A DNA stretch of 64,000 nt, from positions 1,296,001 through 1,360,000 of the forward strand of contig NC_058063.1 in the NCBI RefSeq assembly GCF_020085105.1. The letters are read 5' to 3'. Shown here piece by piece: positions 42,630 through 54,838 of the stretch. Under the pieces are notes generated by a model, which saw nothing but the letters and a program-made list of their open reading frames with translations, did not search any database and was not told where the DNA came from. Numbering within the stretch: the stretch's first letter is position 1; every line of letters starts with the position of its first letter. Made by a program: the position numbers and the translations under genes. The DNA comes from Siniperca chuatsi. Taxonomy: Eukaryota; Chordata; Actinopteri; Centrarchiformes; Sinipercidae.

Positions 42630-43720
42630 ATGATTATTCTTCAATGGAATGAAAGAAATTTAATTTCAAATGGTCAGGAATTTAAAGGATTTGTTAAAGA
42701 TCTCAGAAAGAAACCGGAAATAATATCTATTCAAAAAACATGGTGTTAAAGATAGAAAAGCTGGAGACACAGATGGTTTTATTGTACACAAGTCAAACAA
42801 GCAGTAAGTAGAATGGGTGATGCTGGTTACTGATACCGTCCTTTGTTTAGCTGAATCGGAGATCGGGAGTAGGAAACACACACTGGAGACAGGAGAGCAC
42901 ACGCACGCACACAAGGCTGGAGTCTGAAGCATTGTCTGGTAGGGCAGAGAGTATTGTCCTTGTAGAAACGAGACCAGACACCAACTGAGGTAAGTGGAGT
43001 GTTTAAGTACTGGAGCTGAGGTGATGCAGATGAGGATCGGGTGTGTGATTGGCAACAGGTGTCTGATTAGAATTCTGGTGAGGGATGCTGTGGTTGTGAG
43101 ATTGTGGAACCTGGCGTGTCCATGACACATGGCTTAAGCCAGCATTAGAGTTTGTAATAAAAGGACATAATTGTATACGCAGAGATAGAGTGGAGGGAAA
43201 TGCAGGAGGCTGAATAGTATTTGTGAAACAAGAAATGCAAATTAGAGTACTGAAGAAAGGAAAAGACTGGGAATTGATAGTAATGGAAGTTTGGACAAAA
43301 GATGGTACTATTAAAATAGTAAATTTTTAAAATCCTTGCAAAAAGCTGTCATTAGAAGTACTGGAGGAATTAACTGTAAATCTAGAAGGAAACGTTATTT
43401 GTTGTGGAGATTTTAATGCTCATAGTACATTATGGGGAAGCTATATTGATGGAAATGGAGAGGTGATTGAAGAGCTAATGGAAATCAGAAATCTAAAATG
43501 CCTCAATGATGGAAATGATACCAGAACTGATGTTAGAAAGGGTTCACAGTCAGCTATAGATCTTACTTCAGTGTCAGAAACAGTGGAGGGTATTTGCATG
43601 TGGGAAATTGTAAGAGCAATAGGAATGGACCACTATCCCATATTAACTGAAGTAAGGCTGAGTGCAGAAGAATATGGTACTGGAGGAGTAGATCGATGGG
43701 TTTTCAGCAGTGCTGATTAG
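42630..43720 (+). pseudogene. LINE ORF2 APE endonuclease domain
   Basis: ATG 42630 begins IILQWNERNLISNGQEFKG, the usual N-terminal strand of these endonucleases. After the LTR at 42744-43127, GNVICCGDFNAHSTLWGS (metal-binding Asp/Asn), SAIDLTSVS and the MDHYPI His motif follow in order. At least two stops interrupt it. Confidence 0.85.
42744..43127 (-). mobile_element. solo LTR (384 bp) in the LINE endonuclease
   Basis: Minus-strand ends are TGTCATGG and CTTTAACA, and a minus-strand poly(A) signal (TTTATT near 42778) confirms orientation. Exact 5-bp duplications, CATGG, lie at 42739-42743 and 43128-43132. Confidence 0.9.
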
Positions 43721-44086
43721 GGAAAATTTAAGAAGATTAGTGATAAAGAAACGCAAAAAGTTGTTGTTAATCAAGATGTTTATGAACTAAATATTTCTGT
43801 TTGTGAAGCCATTCTAGGGCCAGCAAAGCAAACAATTCAAAGGAAAGGAGATAAGCATAAAAAGAAAATCGTACCATGGTGGACAGAGGAATGTGAAAAT
43901 GTAATAAAATCCCAAAATAAAGTGTTTAAAATGATAAAAAGAACTCACAATTTTCAGAATCTTATTGAATATAAAAGGTTGCAAGCTAAGGTAAGGAAAA
44001 CAATTAAAAATGCAAAGAAGGAGTTTTGGAGGAAGTTTTGTAACTCAGTAGGAAGAGAAAAATCTGGGGAATGATTAAAAGAATGA

Positions 44087-45790
44087 ATGGGAATAAAAGA
44101 GTATGGATATCCAGTCTTAGTGGACAATGGAACTAGAGCTGTGACAGACAAGGAGAAAGCAGAGATGTTGGCACAAACTTTTGTTAAAATTCACAGCTCT
44201 AATAATAATAGTAAAGAAGGGCAAAGAGGAAGGGAAAATACAAGAACTGAGAATAAGGAACTACTACAGCAAAATGGAGATACCAATGATTTAACAAATA
44301 TACCATTCACAAAGGCAGAACTGAATCGTGTTCTCAGAAAAACCAGGATGTCAACACCAGGGAAAGATCAGATATGTTACACTATGATAAATCATCTCAG
44401 TGAATCAACGAAGGACATCCTACTGGAACTATATAATAAGGTTTGGGAGAAGGGAAAATTGCCACAAGTCTGGAAAGAAGCTGTTGTAGTTCCGATACAC
44501 AAGCCCAGAAAAGATTGCTGTCACAGTCTGTCATGTTCTCTCCAGCCACTGCACTCCCTCACCTGAGCACTGATTCCCTTCACCTGTTACCCAGTACACA
44601 CCTGCATCCAATTAGCACTCCACTCCCGTATAAATCCCAGCTCCTCACCACAGTCTGGGTCCGGTCTCATTTAGAGGATAGACCTCGTGTTTCCCTGACT
44701 CTACAACGCCTCGGACTAACCCACGTAAAGAACGAAACTCCTACCAGTCTCGAGTGCCTTGATCCAGGCTCCTGTTACTCCAGTTCTCCTTGTGTGTCAC
44801 TCCAGCTCCAGTTCCCGAGTTTCTTCAGTCTCCCGTGAGTTTGCCTCTCCAGCTCCTGGTCCTGTGTGTCTTCAGTCTCCCGTGTGTGTGTGTCACTCCG
44901 GTTCCCAGCCCTGTGTGAACCTACTCACCTGAGTTCAGCCACACTACTCCAGAGCTCCACGATCTCCAGTGAAAGGACAGTATACTTCCATCCATTATCT
45001 GTTCATTCTCCTCGTGTGTCAATAAACCATATCAGTATCTTCCCTGTGTCTCCGGTCTGTACTGTCCGTAACAATTGCACAAACCCAGGGAATTATAGGC
45101 CTATTGCCTTAACCTCCAATGTATACAAAATAATGGAGAGAATAATAAATGTAAGATTGACGTATTATATGGAAAGCAAAGGCTATGTATCAAAATATCA
45201 GTGGATTCAGAAGAGGTAGAAATACCATGGATCCTGCTATATGTTTTGAACATGAAAGCGCAGATTAATAGGGAAAGCATAGTGGCCATCTTTTTTGATA
45301 TAGAGAAAGCTGATGATATGATGTGGAAGGATTATTAATTCAACTAAGTAAATTAGGGGTTAAAGGCCTAATGTATAGGTGGATTCAAAGACTTTTTTTA
45401 TGGAAGATCGATTCAGGTAAAAATAGGGAAGTGTTATTCAGGAACATTTTGTGTTGAAAATGGAACTCAAGGGAGTATATTGAGTCCTGTGTTATTTTCT
45501 ATTATGTTTTTCTGAATTTGGAGAATGGAATGGGATTCTCTCTTTTTGCGGATGATGGGGCAATATGGAAAAGAGGTAGGAATTTGGAATTTAGTGTGAA
45601 GAAAATACAGGAGGCTACTGTTAAAGCAGAAGAATGGACATTTAAGTGGGAATGTTCTTTACAGGAAAAAAATGACAGTAATTTTAAAATTATATAATCA
45701 AGAATTGGAGAGAGTGAAACAATTTAAATTGCTAGGGTTGTGGTTTGATGAAAGAATCACATGGGCAGTACATATTCATAAGGTAACTGA
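44087..45790 (+). pseudogene. LINE ORF2 reverse transcriptase domain
   Basis: The RT N-terminus includes TPGKDQICYTMINHLSES and LPQVWKEAVVVPIHKPRKD, where the solo LTR interrupts. NYRPIALTSNVYKIMERI resumes at about 45085, followed by decayed palm blocks with IVAIFFDIEKA near 45290 and the catalytic box as SLFADDGAIW near 45550. Frameshifts throughout. Confidence 0.85.
44519..45073 (+). mobile_element. solo LTR (555 bp) in the LINE reverse transcriptase
   Basis: Begins TGTCACAG and ends CCGTAACA, with a CAATAAACC poly(A) signal near 45021. Exact 5-bp duplications, ATTGC, lie at 44514-44518 and 45074-45078. Confidence 0.92.
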
Positions 45791-46559
45791 CAAGTGTAAA
45801 AAGTATTAAATGTAATGAGATGTCTGGTGGGAAGTGAATGGGGGGCAGAGAGATCAGCATTGAAAACCATCTACATAGGATTAATAAGATCAGTATTAGA
45901 TTATGGGTGTGTGGCGTTTGGATCTGCAGCAAGTACATCTCTCAGAAAGCTAGACAACATTCAATATCAGGCTTTAAGACTATGTTCAGGTGCCATCAGA
46001 ACAACCCCAACATCAGCATTACAAGTGGAAATGAGAGAAATACCACTGGAATTAAGGAGAATACAGCTATCTTTAAACTAGTGGGTTAATTTAAAAGGAA
46101 ATAGGAAATAATGAGGATCATCCAACGCTAGATGCACTAAAACCCTGCTGGGAAAAGGAGAGGAGAGAAACAAAAGGTTTTGGATGGACAATTGAGCAGA
46201 AAGCAAAAGAACTTGGAAGAACTGAAATAAACATTAGTCCAACTGTACCACTCCCAGTAACACACCCTTGGAGACTCCCTGACCCGACTGTAGATCTCAC
46301 ATGACTTGGCAGAAAGAACAAAGATATGGAGCTTATTTTACATCCACAGATAATAGACATATATAGAAATTATCTACCACAGCTATGTTCACATTTATAC
46401 AGATGCTTCAAAGAACACAGCTAACAAAACTGGTATTTCATTCATAGTTCTAGATTTCAACATTAAAATTGGCAAAGGAATCAGTGATGGTGTATACTGG
46501 GGAGATGCTGGCAATTTTGTTAGCATTGCAATGGGTTGAAGATATGAGACCTCTGAGAG

Positions 46560-47135
46560 CAGTAATATGATCTGATTCCAGCTCGTCATTAATCAGCTGG
46601 AAGCAGCCATTCAGACAGCAGGCCAGATGTCTTAATAGAGATACAACAAACACTATATAGAATTCAAATGATGGGGTTAAATATGACATTTGTATGGATA
46701 CCAGCACATATAGGAATCAAAGGAAATAAAATAGCTGATAAGTGTGCAAAAGAAGCCACAAAAACGAATCACACTGACATTACAGTACCCCTTAGTAAAA
46801 CGGAAATGAAAACCACAGTTAAGGATAAGTTGAAAGAGGTGTCACTGTGGGAAGAAGAGAGAACAGGAAGGTGGTTATACAGCATTCAAAGAAAAGTAGG
46901 TGTGATGAGGAAAACGGGGAGAACCAGGAGAGAGGAACCAATAATATCCAGGCTACGGTTTGGGCACACAGGATTAAACAGTACATTGTGTAAAATAGGA
47001 AAACATGATACAGGAAGATGTACAGTCTGTGATCAAGAAGAAACTTTAGAACATGTTATTATTTACTGTCCAAAATATGATGCTGAGAGAAGAGAACTGT
47101 CACTGAACCTTAAAAGAAATAAAGATGAGGTTTGA
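46560..47135 (+). pseudogene. LINE ORF2 RNase H and C-terminal zinc-finger region
   Basis: Near 46675 the frame reads FVWIPAHIGIKGNKIADKCA, the last conserved block of RNase H with its His and Asp. A C-terminal CTVCDQEETLEHVIIYC zinc-binding motif near 47020 follows, and the stop is at about 47135. The upstream RNase H strands are frameshifted. RNase H separates this LINE from L2/CR1 types. Confidence 0.85.
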
Positions 47136-47350
47136 TTTACGCGATCTTTCACAAAGAAGTTCTAGAGAGAAGAGTTACCTATTGTTGTTTCATTATCTCA
47201 GGAGAACAAATTTGATAAAGAGAATATAACTATGGTGTGTTTATTAATTTAAATTTTATATTTTTTTATTGGTTTTTCTCAGTTTATCTTATTTTATTTA
47301 ATCATTAGTGAATGTCTATACATTCACTAATAATAATAATAATAATAATT

Positions 47351-48486
47351 AAGAGTCCCGATCCACACTCCATTCCAGTTGGTGGCGGTAATGCACCTTA
47401 ACGTTACTTGCCAACCGCCATAAAACTTTTCGAAGAAGAAGATTTCCGGGTGTAGGACGGAGGCGCTTGGAGACGAGGAGGTGTCGGAATCATAACATTG
47501 AGAAATGAGAAGAGCCCCGGAAACCATAGTAAAATGGTGCACAACGTTTTTAGATTGAACTTGCCCCAGGCGAAAACAATAACGCGCTGGGCGTAAGCGT
47601 TTTCACCTCAGAGCTTAAAAAAAATTGCAAACACATTTTTAAATAGTTTAAATGGTAAAGTACGGCAAGGTTATTTATAATTTAATCTCCATTCCTACCA
47701 AATGGCAGCACAGATTAATTAATATCATAAAAATACTATAACATACATAATTTGTTAATGTAGAGTCTAATCAGTGGGTATTTTTCCATTCAATTGAGCA
47801 TGTACCATGTGGAGCATGGTATAGCGAGGGCGCTATTATTCTGAAGGGTACGGACAGGAAGGCTTATTTTTGTTGCTGCTGGCAGAATAAAAGCTACTGG
47901 AGGTAACTCCCTCTGACAGACAAGTTTACGTAAATCCATATGTACGAAGGTCATTTTGACAACTGTCGAAGACGAGAGACAGCGATATCAACAGGGAAAG
48001 TTGACATAGAGCTATAAGGTAAGACCTACACAATTACGCAGTGTCAACTGTTTACAGAGATGTAAAGTTAAGTTCTTCTGTCCTGGTAGTGATTTGACTA
48101 CCTAACGTTACATTCGCATTCAACTCAGCTTGTGTAATTAACTTCATCTGACCATCCAGTGTAACAGACTGCTGTGCAGTTTGTAGCTAATTTTAAGTAA
48201 ACCACAGATACACAGAGGTTCCAGACACGGATTAAGACTTGAACTCTGCTCTGTATTGATAGTATTGCGACATATGGTTGCAAACTAGAAATATTTGGAC
48301 CTTTTTATAAAGTTCATGGAACTATAATTGGCAAAGCATTTACATATGGCAGAAGAATATACTTTTATTTATTTGTTGTAAAACATGTAATTCTTCTTCT
48401 TCACAATACCTACTTATGTTACCTGGGACTTCACAGGGATGTCATAAATACACTGTGTAATGGGCAGTAGTTCACATTTATTTATA
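47351..48486. other. non-coding after the LINE
   Basis: A GAAGAAGAAG-bearing LINE-leader-like patch (to about 47445) is followed by sequence in which I recognise nothing. Confidence 0.45.
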
Positions 48487-49135
48487 TTTAAAGTGGTCAT
48501 ATTATGCTTTTTGGCTTTTTCCCTTTCCTTTAATGATGTTATATATCTGTTTTGCACATGTAGTAGGTTTGCAAAGTCCAAAGTCCACCCCAGAGGGAGT
48601 TACCCTCTCCCACAGAAAACTGAACTGCTTGAAAACAGCTCGATTGTAGTCCAGCCTTTACTTCTGTAACGTATCTACATCACTATGTTACACGTGTCAT
48701 AATGCACGAATTGAGCAGTTTCCACAAATACACCTGAATATGAAATTAAAATAACATTAAGACACCCTCCAGGCAGTCAGTGGGCATAAATTTGTTACTG
48801 GGATGTAGAGACAGTGCACAGTTAAAACGTTACCTATGAAAGATAAATTAGTTACAAATAATAACTTACCACTCTTGCTCCAGTCTAGGGTGTGAAGCTG
48901 GTTCGGGTTGTACGGCTGAACTGAAGCCATAGTTACCGGCTGAAGCGGCTTTGTTTTGGATCACACGACTGTGCTTGTAAGGACCCGCCCTACTCTGCTT
49001 CTGATTGGCTAGTAGTCCTCACCTAGGTACTGAGCATGTGGAACTCCCAACAAAGATCAAATAGAAGTGAGATTCCTCAATCAGTAGTTAAAATGGAGCG
49101 TTCAAGACACAGGGTGAAAAGAGGTACTGCAATAA
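48487..49135. repeat. MITE-like teleost repeat
   Basis: Contains AAAGTGGTCATATTATGC at the left and a GCAAAGTCCAAAGTCCACCC block, followed by non-coding DNA to a CCGCCCTACTCTGC stretch. I recall these as parts of a common teleost non-autonomous DNA element. The ends are not defined. Confidence 0.4.
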
Positions 49136-49631
49136 AAAGTGTAGCGTCATCAGCCACTTGACTTATCTCTCTGGCAGCAAGAGAAATTCCTGGAATATTA
49201 CTTTCAAGACTTAATGTGGAGAGGAGTTGGCTGCAAGTAAAAATAAATAAGGAGAGGCTGGGCAGGCTAACTGAAAACGTGGAGCGGTACCATGTTAAAG
49301 TTTGACTAAAGAATTACCATTTGAGTAAAGAGTTTAGATAGATTTACAGAAATCGTCTCCAAAGCGAAATCTAAAAACACAATAAAGCTATTTTCATTAA
49401 CAAATTCTGGATAATAAATCTAGAACCAATCTAATATTTTTCAATATGCCTGTTTGACATGAAGCCAGATTGTGACTCATCAATTATAGAGGCTAAGGTT
49501 TTCTTAATTCTATTGGCAAGAATAACAGCCAGTACTTTGCCAGTTCATTGGAAAATTTCTTATAAAATATCGATATTGTGTTTTGGTAGTGCAATAATCC
49601 CATATTGTCAAACAAAATTTAATAAAATTAC

Positions 49632-49858
49632 CAATTCAGTTTCAATTCAGTTTCATTTATATAGTGCCAATTCATAACAGAAGTTATCTCATTGCACTTT
49701 TCCTATAGAGCAGGTCTAGACCGTACTCTTTATAATATTAATTACAGAGACCCAACAAATCCCACTATAAGCAAGCACTTGGTGACAGTGGCAAGGAAAA
49801 ACTTCCTTTAAGAGGTAGAAACCTTGGGCAGAACCAGACTCAGGGTGGGCCGGTTGGG

Positions 49859-49904
<46 letters not shown>

Positions 49905-49930
49905 TCCCGATCCCCTTGGTTGTCATGGAA
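49632..49930 (+). repeat. teleost interspersed repeat, second copy, with (GT)n
   Basis: Same family as 38994-39790 (TTCATTTATATAGTGCCAA, CATAACAGAAGTTATCTC, CAAGGAAAAACTTCCTTTAA). It ends at a (GT)n tract, 49859-49894. Confidence 0.75.
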
Positions 49931-50254
49931 ACCGATCAGAAGACAGCACAGCTCTCAGGCTAGAAAGCAAGGAGATTCAGTACCTTGCTAAATGTAAAAA
50001 TGGAACAGCTAGGGAGAAACACAAGGAGAAGACACAACAACCCAGAGGTCCTCTTCACTGACTACGCCCAACAAAAAGAAGGAAGGAAATAGAACAAACT
50101 CATAATCTTCACTGATTCAGTCTACAGGGAAACCCACCACCTTGTCCATCTCTGCTCTTCCCACACTTGCCAGTGCCACCAACCAATTGAAGGAGAGTAT
50201 GGCTCTGCTGGAGCTGAATTCAAAGAACTGACCCAAGCCAAACCACGCAGACAA

Positions 50255-50585
50255 CACTCTATAGCAGCTTAAAGAGGAGCTCCAGAAGCTAAAGAGAGAC
50301 AACCAGGCCTTAGCATCTGACCTCAGAGGAAGACTAGAGGCACTCAAACAGGAGAACAGTGTGCTCCGTGCTCAGTTAGCCAAAGTGAAGGAGCTTGCTG
50401 AGAATAGAGAAAGGAGCTTCACCAGGCAAGTCCAACACCTGACAGACCAACTCTCATCAGTCCCCAAGATGACAAGTACTGAGACACAGACTATCCCTGC
50501 CAGTGTCTCAAACCCCTGCTTTGTCTCTGTCCCACCCTCTCAGAAGCTCTCCTATCTTATGTTAGGAACCTCTAGTGAACCATAA
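50255..50585 (+). pseudogene. coiled-coil ORF next to the second Maverick remnant
   Basis: The frame is open from about 50263 to 50585 and reads as a strong leucine heptad coil (LKEELQKLKRDNQALASDL, then LKQENSVLRAQLAKVKEL), followed by a Ser/Thr/Pro-rich tail. It could be a Gag-like or a Maverick protein. I do not recognise it, and stops precede it. Confidence 0.35.
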
Positions 50586-50639
50586 CCCAAAACAACATAT
50601 TCACAGGGCTAATCTTTATGTCACCCCAAGTTTTTCTCC

Positions 50640-51400
50640 CACACTCTTCCGAAGGAAGCGAAAGAGGAGACGAGAGAGGAGGCAGAGACGAGGAAAGACG
50701 AAAAGGTTCTCTACGGAGATGCCCCCTTCAAAGGATCTCACATGCTGGATTTAATGAAACGTTTAACATCCTCCCATAAAACTAAACAGATTCACAAGCT
50801 CATAGGTTGGTATGTGTTTTTGAAAGTGCGGTCTAAACTGAAAATACCACTTTCAACCATGACTAATAAATAAGCGCTTCAACAAATTCGACACTTGACG
50901 CTTAGAATTCATTTCCAAAATACTGCGGTAACAAGCGTTTCCAAAATACTGCGGTAACAAGCGTATACGATAAACGTGACTGTATGTGGTAATGGGACTC
51001 GAAATTGCATCTCCGGTCTTAAATTATTTTGAGTACATATTCTTGAATTCTCTGGAATGGAGTATGCTTTCACATTAATACGTAATAAGGGGTAGAGGGC
51101 GTTACCTTTCAACAAGGCTGCTGAATGACTTAGATGCACAGCGGGGGAGACTTTTTTGGGGGGGGGGTTACTAACCGCATGGCCTATGACGTCTGATGCA
51201 AGGTTTCTGGCGGCTGATTTAAGATGAGGTTTTACAATGGCGAAACCTTTTTTTTGAGATGATACAAAATGAAATTATTTTGAAAATATTTTACCTATTC
51301 CTCTCCCGTACATTACAGGGGCTCCATAAGAATCTGGGAGACCTCCCCCACTTAATTTTCATAATAGCTCACAAAATGATTATTCAGAAACATTTTTCAC
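50640..51400. mobile_element. second, heavily deleted Maverick remnant
   Basis: On the + strand at about 50705-50870 the frame reads FKGSHMLDLMKRL and LKIPLSTMTN, matching the conserved gene at 23739-23880. Then, on the minus strand, 51139-50909 carries two capsid-protein pieces (NALYPLLRINVKAYSIPENS and RVPLPHTVTFIVYACYRSIL) with the sequence between them deleted. From about 51180 to 51380 the DNA resembles the pX-like gene (GCGGCTGATTTAAGATGAGG-like block, TCCTCTCCCGTACATTACAG). The order and strands equal those of the 23-26 kb part of the first element; the protease is missing. Confidence 0.85.
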
Positions 51401-51617
51401 AGAGGAGGTAAAGCTTTGACGGGTCTAAAATACAGTTTTATAATAGTCTTCCCTTAGGTAAACTTTACAGAAATGTCCATTCTGGCAAGAGGTAAATACA
51501 TTAGAAAATTAGTTTGTTTTATAGACAGAGTACTTCACTCCCAGTCATGTCTCTTCCTTTTGTTTCTAAAAAATATTTTCACTTTTGTCAAGTGCACCTT
51601 TAAATTAAAAACAAAAC

Positions 51618-51644
51618 AAAAAAAAAAAAAAAAAAAAAAAAAAA

Positions 51645-51702
<58 letters not shown>
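51618..51702 (+). repeat. A-run, (GT)n and (TA)n microsatellite
   Basis: About 28 A, then a short GT run, then about 45 bp of TA. The open frames over it are artefacts. Confidence 0.95.
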
Positions 51703-51704
<2 letters not shown>

Positions 51705-52459
51705 CTCCCAGGCCTCTGGGGACCCGAGCTCGAAGGATGAGACCACCCGCCGAGGGTGAAGGACAAAGTTTTTTTTTTGTTTTGTTTTTTTTTTTAAAAA
51801 CAGCCAGTCAGTTTGTATGGACTTCACCCGCGTAACTGACCCAATCACTAAGGCTCTGTTTGAGTTAAACTGAATTTGGTTGTTAACAACAGGTTTCTTA
51901 CCTTACCTTTTCTTTAAGGGATCACAGTGAGTGTCGAGGAGTCCAGAAACACAGAGCCGGTCCCGCCGGAAAAAACCTCAGCAGTGGACGGCGTCGAATT
52001 TTCTCCTTTTCTTCCTCAGCAAATCATGTCAGGGTCACCAATTTTGTCAACGTGTCTAAGCATAGTTTTTTCTGTTAATTCGGCTTAGGCGCTGTGAGAA
52101 AACATTTCAGCACTGCACCCCAAGTTTAATAATGGTAGGGAAAACGCTGCTGTTTATTATGGCATCATGTTGGCTAAAATGTTGGTGACATTCTTATGTA
52201 AACAAACACGCATGTAAACACAATGGGCAATATCGAGGTCAGCAAAAATGATTGAGGTCATGTCCATATATAGTACAATAAGTCGATAACGTAATTGTCG
52301 CGACAGGTCTAACCTTGCTATTCCTAGCTAACCTGTCATTAGCAGTTAGCAAGACACATTTGCATAATGTTCCATGATTATTTAGTTTAACATACACTCT
52401 TTAATAAAAATATATAGGGGTGTCGCACCAAAGGACAACAAAACTTAAATGTCTAATGT
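51703..52459. other. non-coding, nothing recognised
   Basis: No coding or repeat structure I can name. Confidence 0.45.
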
Positions 52460-52831
52460 CTACATACTACTTAGTATGTAGGATTTAGTGGCATCTAGCG
52501 TTGAAATTGCAGTTTGCAGCCATTTTAATACTGCTCATCTCACCCTCCCTTTCCAAGTGTGTAGGAGAAACTGTGGTGGCCACGAACGGCCCGCTCTAGA
52601 GCCAGTGATTGGTTTTTCTGTTCTGGGCTACTGTAGAAAAATGGCGGTACAACCTGGTGCTCTTCCGTGGACGGGGACAACCTATGTAGTTATAAACGGC
52701 TTATTCTAAGCTAATGAAAAAACAACGATTCTTATTTTCAGGTGATTATACACTAATGAAAACATACTTATGAATATTATATTCCATTTCTGCCAATAGC
52801 TCCTCCTAAATGTTATACACTGGACCTTTAA
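52460..52831. repeat. MITE-like teleost repeat ending TTAA
   Basis: Contains GTAGGATTTAGTGGCATCTA at the left and CTAAATGTTATACACTGGAC then CTTTAA at the right. The two termini are roughly inverted copies of each other, as in TTAA-type MITEs. Confidence 0.5.
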
Positions 52832-53389
52832 CACTTTTATAGTGGCTTGAAAAAAGTAAATATTTGAACAATTCTGAGACAAAAACTTACTATGTGCACA
52901 TGTCATGGGCTTCACAGGGGGCTTCACTAGCATGACCTTGAATGGGGTCCTTCAACAAATTAAAGTTGTATGTGGAATTGCCTGATTTAAAATCAGGATA
53001 TGGTGTTACACCCGAGGACATGGTTTTCAGTGATAACATGTATGACGTTCCTACGCTTTTAGAAATATATGGATGAAATAAATGATATAAATGATTTACT
53101 TAACTTACTTTACTTATTTAATAGACACTTGTAAAATTATGCCTGAGGTATTTATTAACATTTTTATGCTTTTTTTTAATTTATAAAAGTTGTAATTTAT
53201 TGAACCGTGCTTGAGACACTCACACCATAGGTCAATTTTGAGATTTGGCCAAATATTAAAAAAAAATCACAAAGCAGTTTTATAACAGGTAACAGGTAAG
53301 ATAAAAAATGTTTAACCATTTACTGAATTTTAAATGATAACAATATTAATTATATTCATTCTTATCTTGTGTGACCATGAAAATGCCAT

Positions 53390-54058
53390 GTCATGTCACC
53401 AACCCACTCGGGGAGTTCTTGGCTGAGATTTCCTTTGTTAAATTCACCAAGGACAATAACTAAGGAGTCAGGGTTTGTCCTCTTCACACATCTGGTCAGC
53501 GAGCATGCGCTGTGCATCCTGCACGTTGGCCTGCGGTGGAATGTAAACACCGACCAGAATGAATGAAACAAACTCACGGGGGGAGTAGAAGGGTTTGCAT
53601 TTTATGAATAAAGATTCCAGATCAGGAGAACAGTGCTGTTGAATCACTGTCACATTGTTACACCAGCCGCTGTTGATGTAAAAACAGATACCTCCACCAG
53701 AGTCCGATATCGATCCACACAGCCAGAGCCGTCTCTGTGAAGCATAAAACGGAAGATGAAAAAAGTTCATCTAGTTTATTCCACAGCGAGCGCATGTTGG
53801 AGAGAAATATTTCTGGTAACGTGTGTGAAGTCCGCCCTGGCGGAGACGCACAAGCGCTTTGACATGTTTCTCTCTCCTTTGGCGTTCACTGCATGAGCAA
53901 AGGTGAGAGCACCTTTTACCAGAATGTCCAATAATTCCACTAAAGACAGAAATCCGTTCACTGGAGTTGCTCCCCTGGTGTTCCTGAGCTCTTCTCTGGT
54001 GAAAGTGCTTTGGGTATAATTTGAAAACTGAATTTACAAACAAAACAACACGCACCAA
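53390..54058 (-). mobile_element. L2/CR1-type LINE endonuclease fragment
   Basis: From the right, the minus-strand frames give a hydrophobic/basic lead-in, then GGGICFYINSGWCNNVTVIQ and FVSFILVGVYIPPQANVQDA, then SLVIVLGEFNKGNLS, the endonuclease metal-binding region. Frameshifts separate the parts. Confidence 0.75.
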
Positions 54059-54838
54059 AACACAGAGGCAGCCTAGGCCTGTTTGTATACTATCTCATTA
54101 GTTTTATGGGTGGTTTTGCATGTTTGAGTCAACTAGTCAACCAATATGCTATATGAGGGAGAATCTTTACTTTCATAAATAATTAAGCTGCTTTTGCATT
54201 CAAATTATTTCTAGAATAAACAAGTTAAGAATCTGACCAAGGATTTAATGACAACTTTCAATACTTTTATCAATACATGAACACATTTCAGTCACAGATT
54301 ACAGAAACTAGAACATTGAATTGGCATTAAAGGAACTGCACTAAGCTGGTTTGAATCCTATCTATCAGATCGATCGCAGTTTGTACCGGCACTGCACACA
54401 CCCTGAGTTTCCTGAAACCTTCTTCATCCTCAGAGTCGACTAGCTCACAAAGAATTTCCATCACAATAAGTTTATAAAATACAATGCATTGCTAAAGATT
54501 AAACCAGTAGCTCTCAAACTTTTTGGCTTGTGACCCCTTATTAAAAAGCAGTGTCTGGTGGAGCTCCTTGTTATGTTTCAGATGTCTATGAGTTTTTAGC
54601 AGTTCCACCAAAGAGACATTTCCCCTTTAAACTTCTCAAATGGTTTCATTTAGATAACAGTTCGAGGCCAGAAGAAGTCACATTATCCAATATTTCACAA
54701 AAAAGCTAAAATTTGAGAAAAGTCCATAAAAACAAATACAAATGTGTATAGCAGAACCTTCTCTTTTTTCTTTCATACCCCATTAATCCACTTCTGCTCT
54801 AATCTAATCATCCAATTTCCTCCCTTGTTTCTTCCCAG

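Larger units (their letters stand above)
41336..47350 (+). mobile_element. I/Nimb-type LINE, near full length but decayed
   Basis: The domain order of ORF1 with zinc knuckles, then APE endonuclease, RT and RNase H, with a 3' end of (TAA)n-like repeats (about 47328-47350), is that of the I/Nimb group of non-LTR retrotransposons. Two solo LTRs interrupt ORF2. The sequence after the tail (GTTGGTGGCGGTAATGCACC, GAAGAAGAAG, about 47375-47445) resembles the start region of related LINEs and may be a second, 5' fragment. Confidence 0.85.

Noticed and set aside
51600-51848. Open frames over the A/GT/TA tract
   Set aside because: Pure microsatellite translation.
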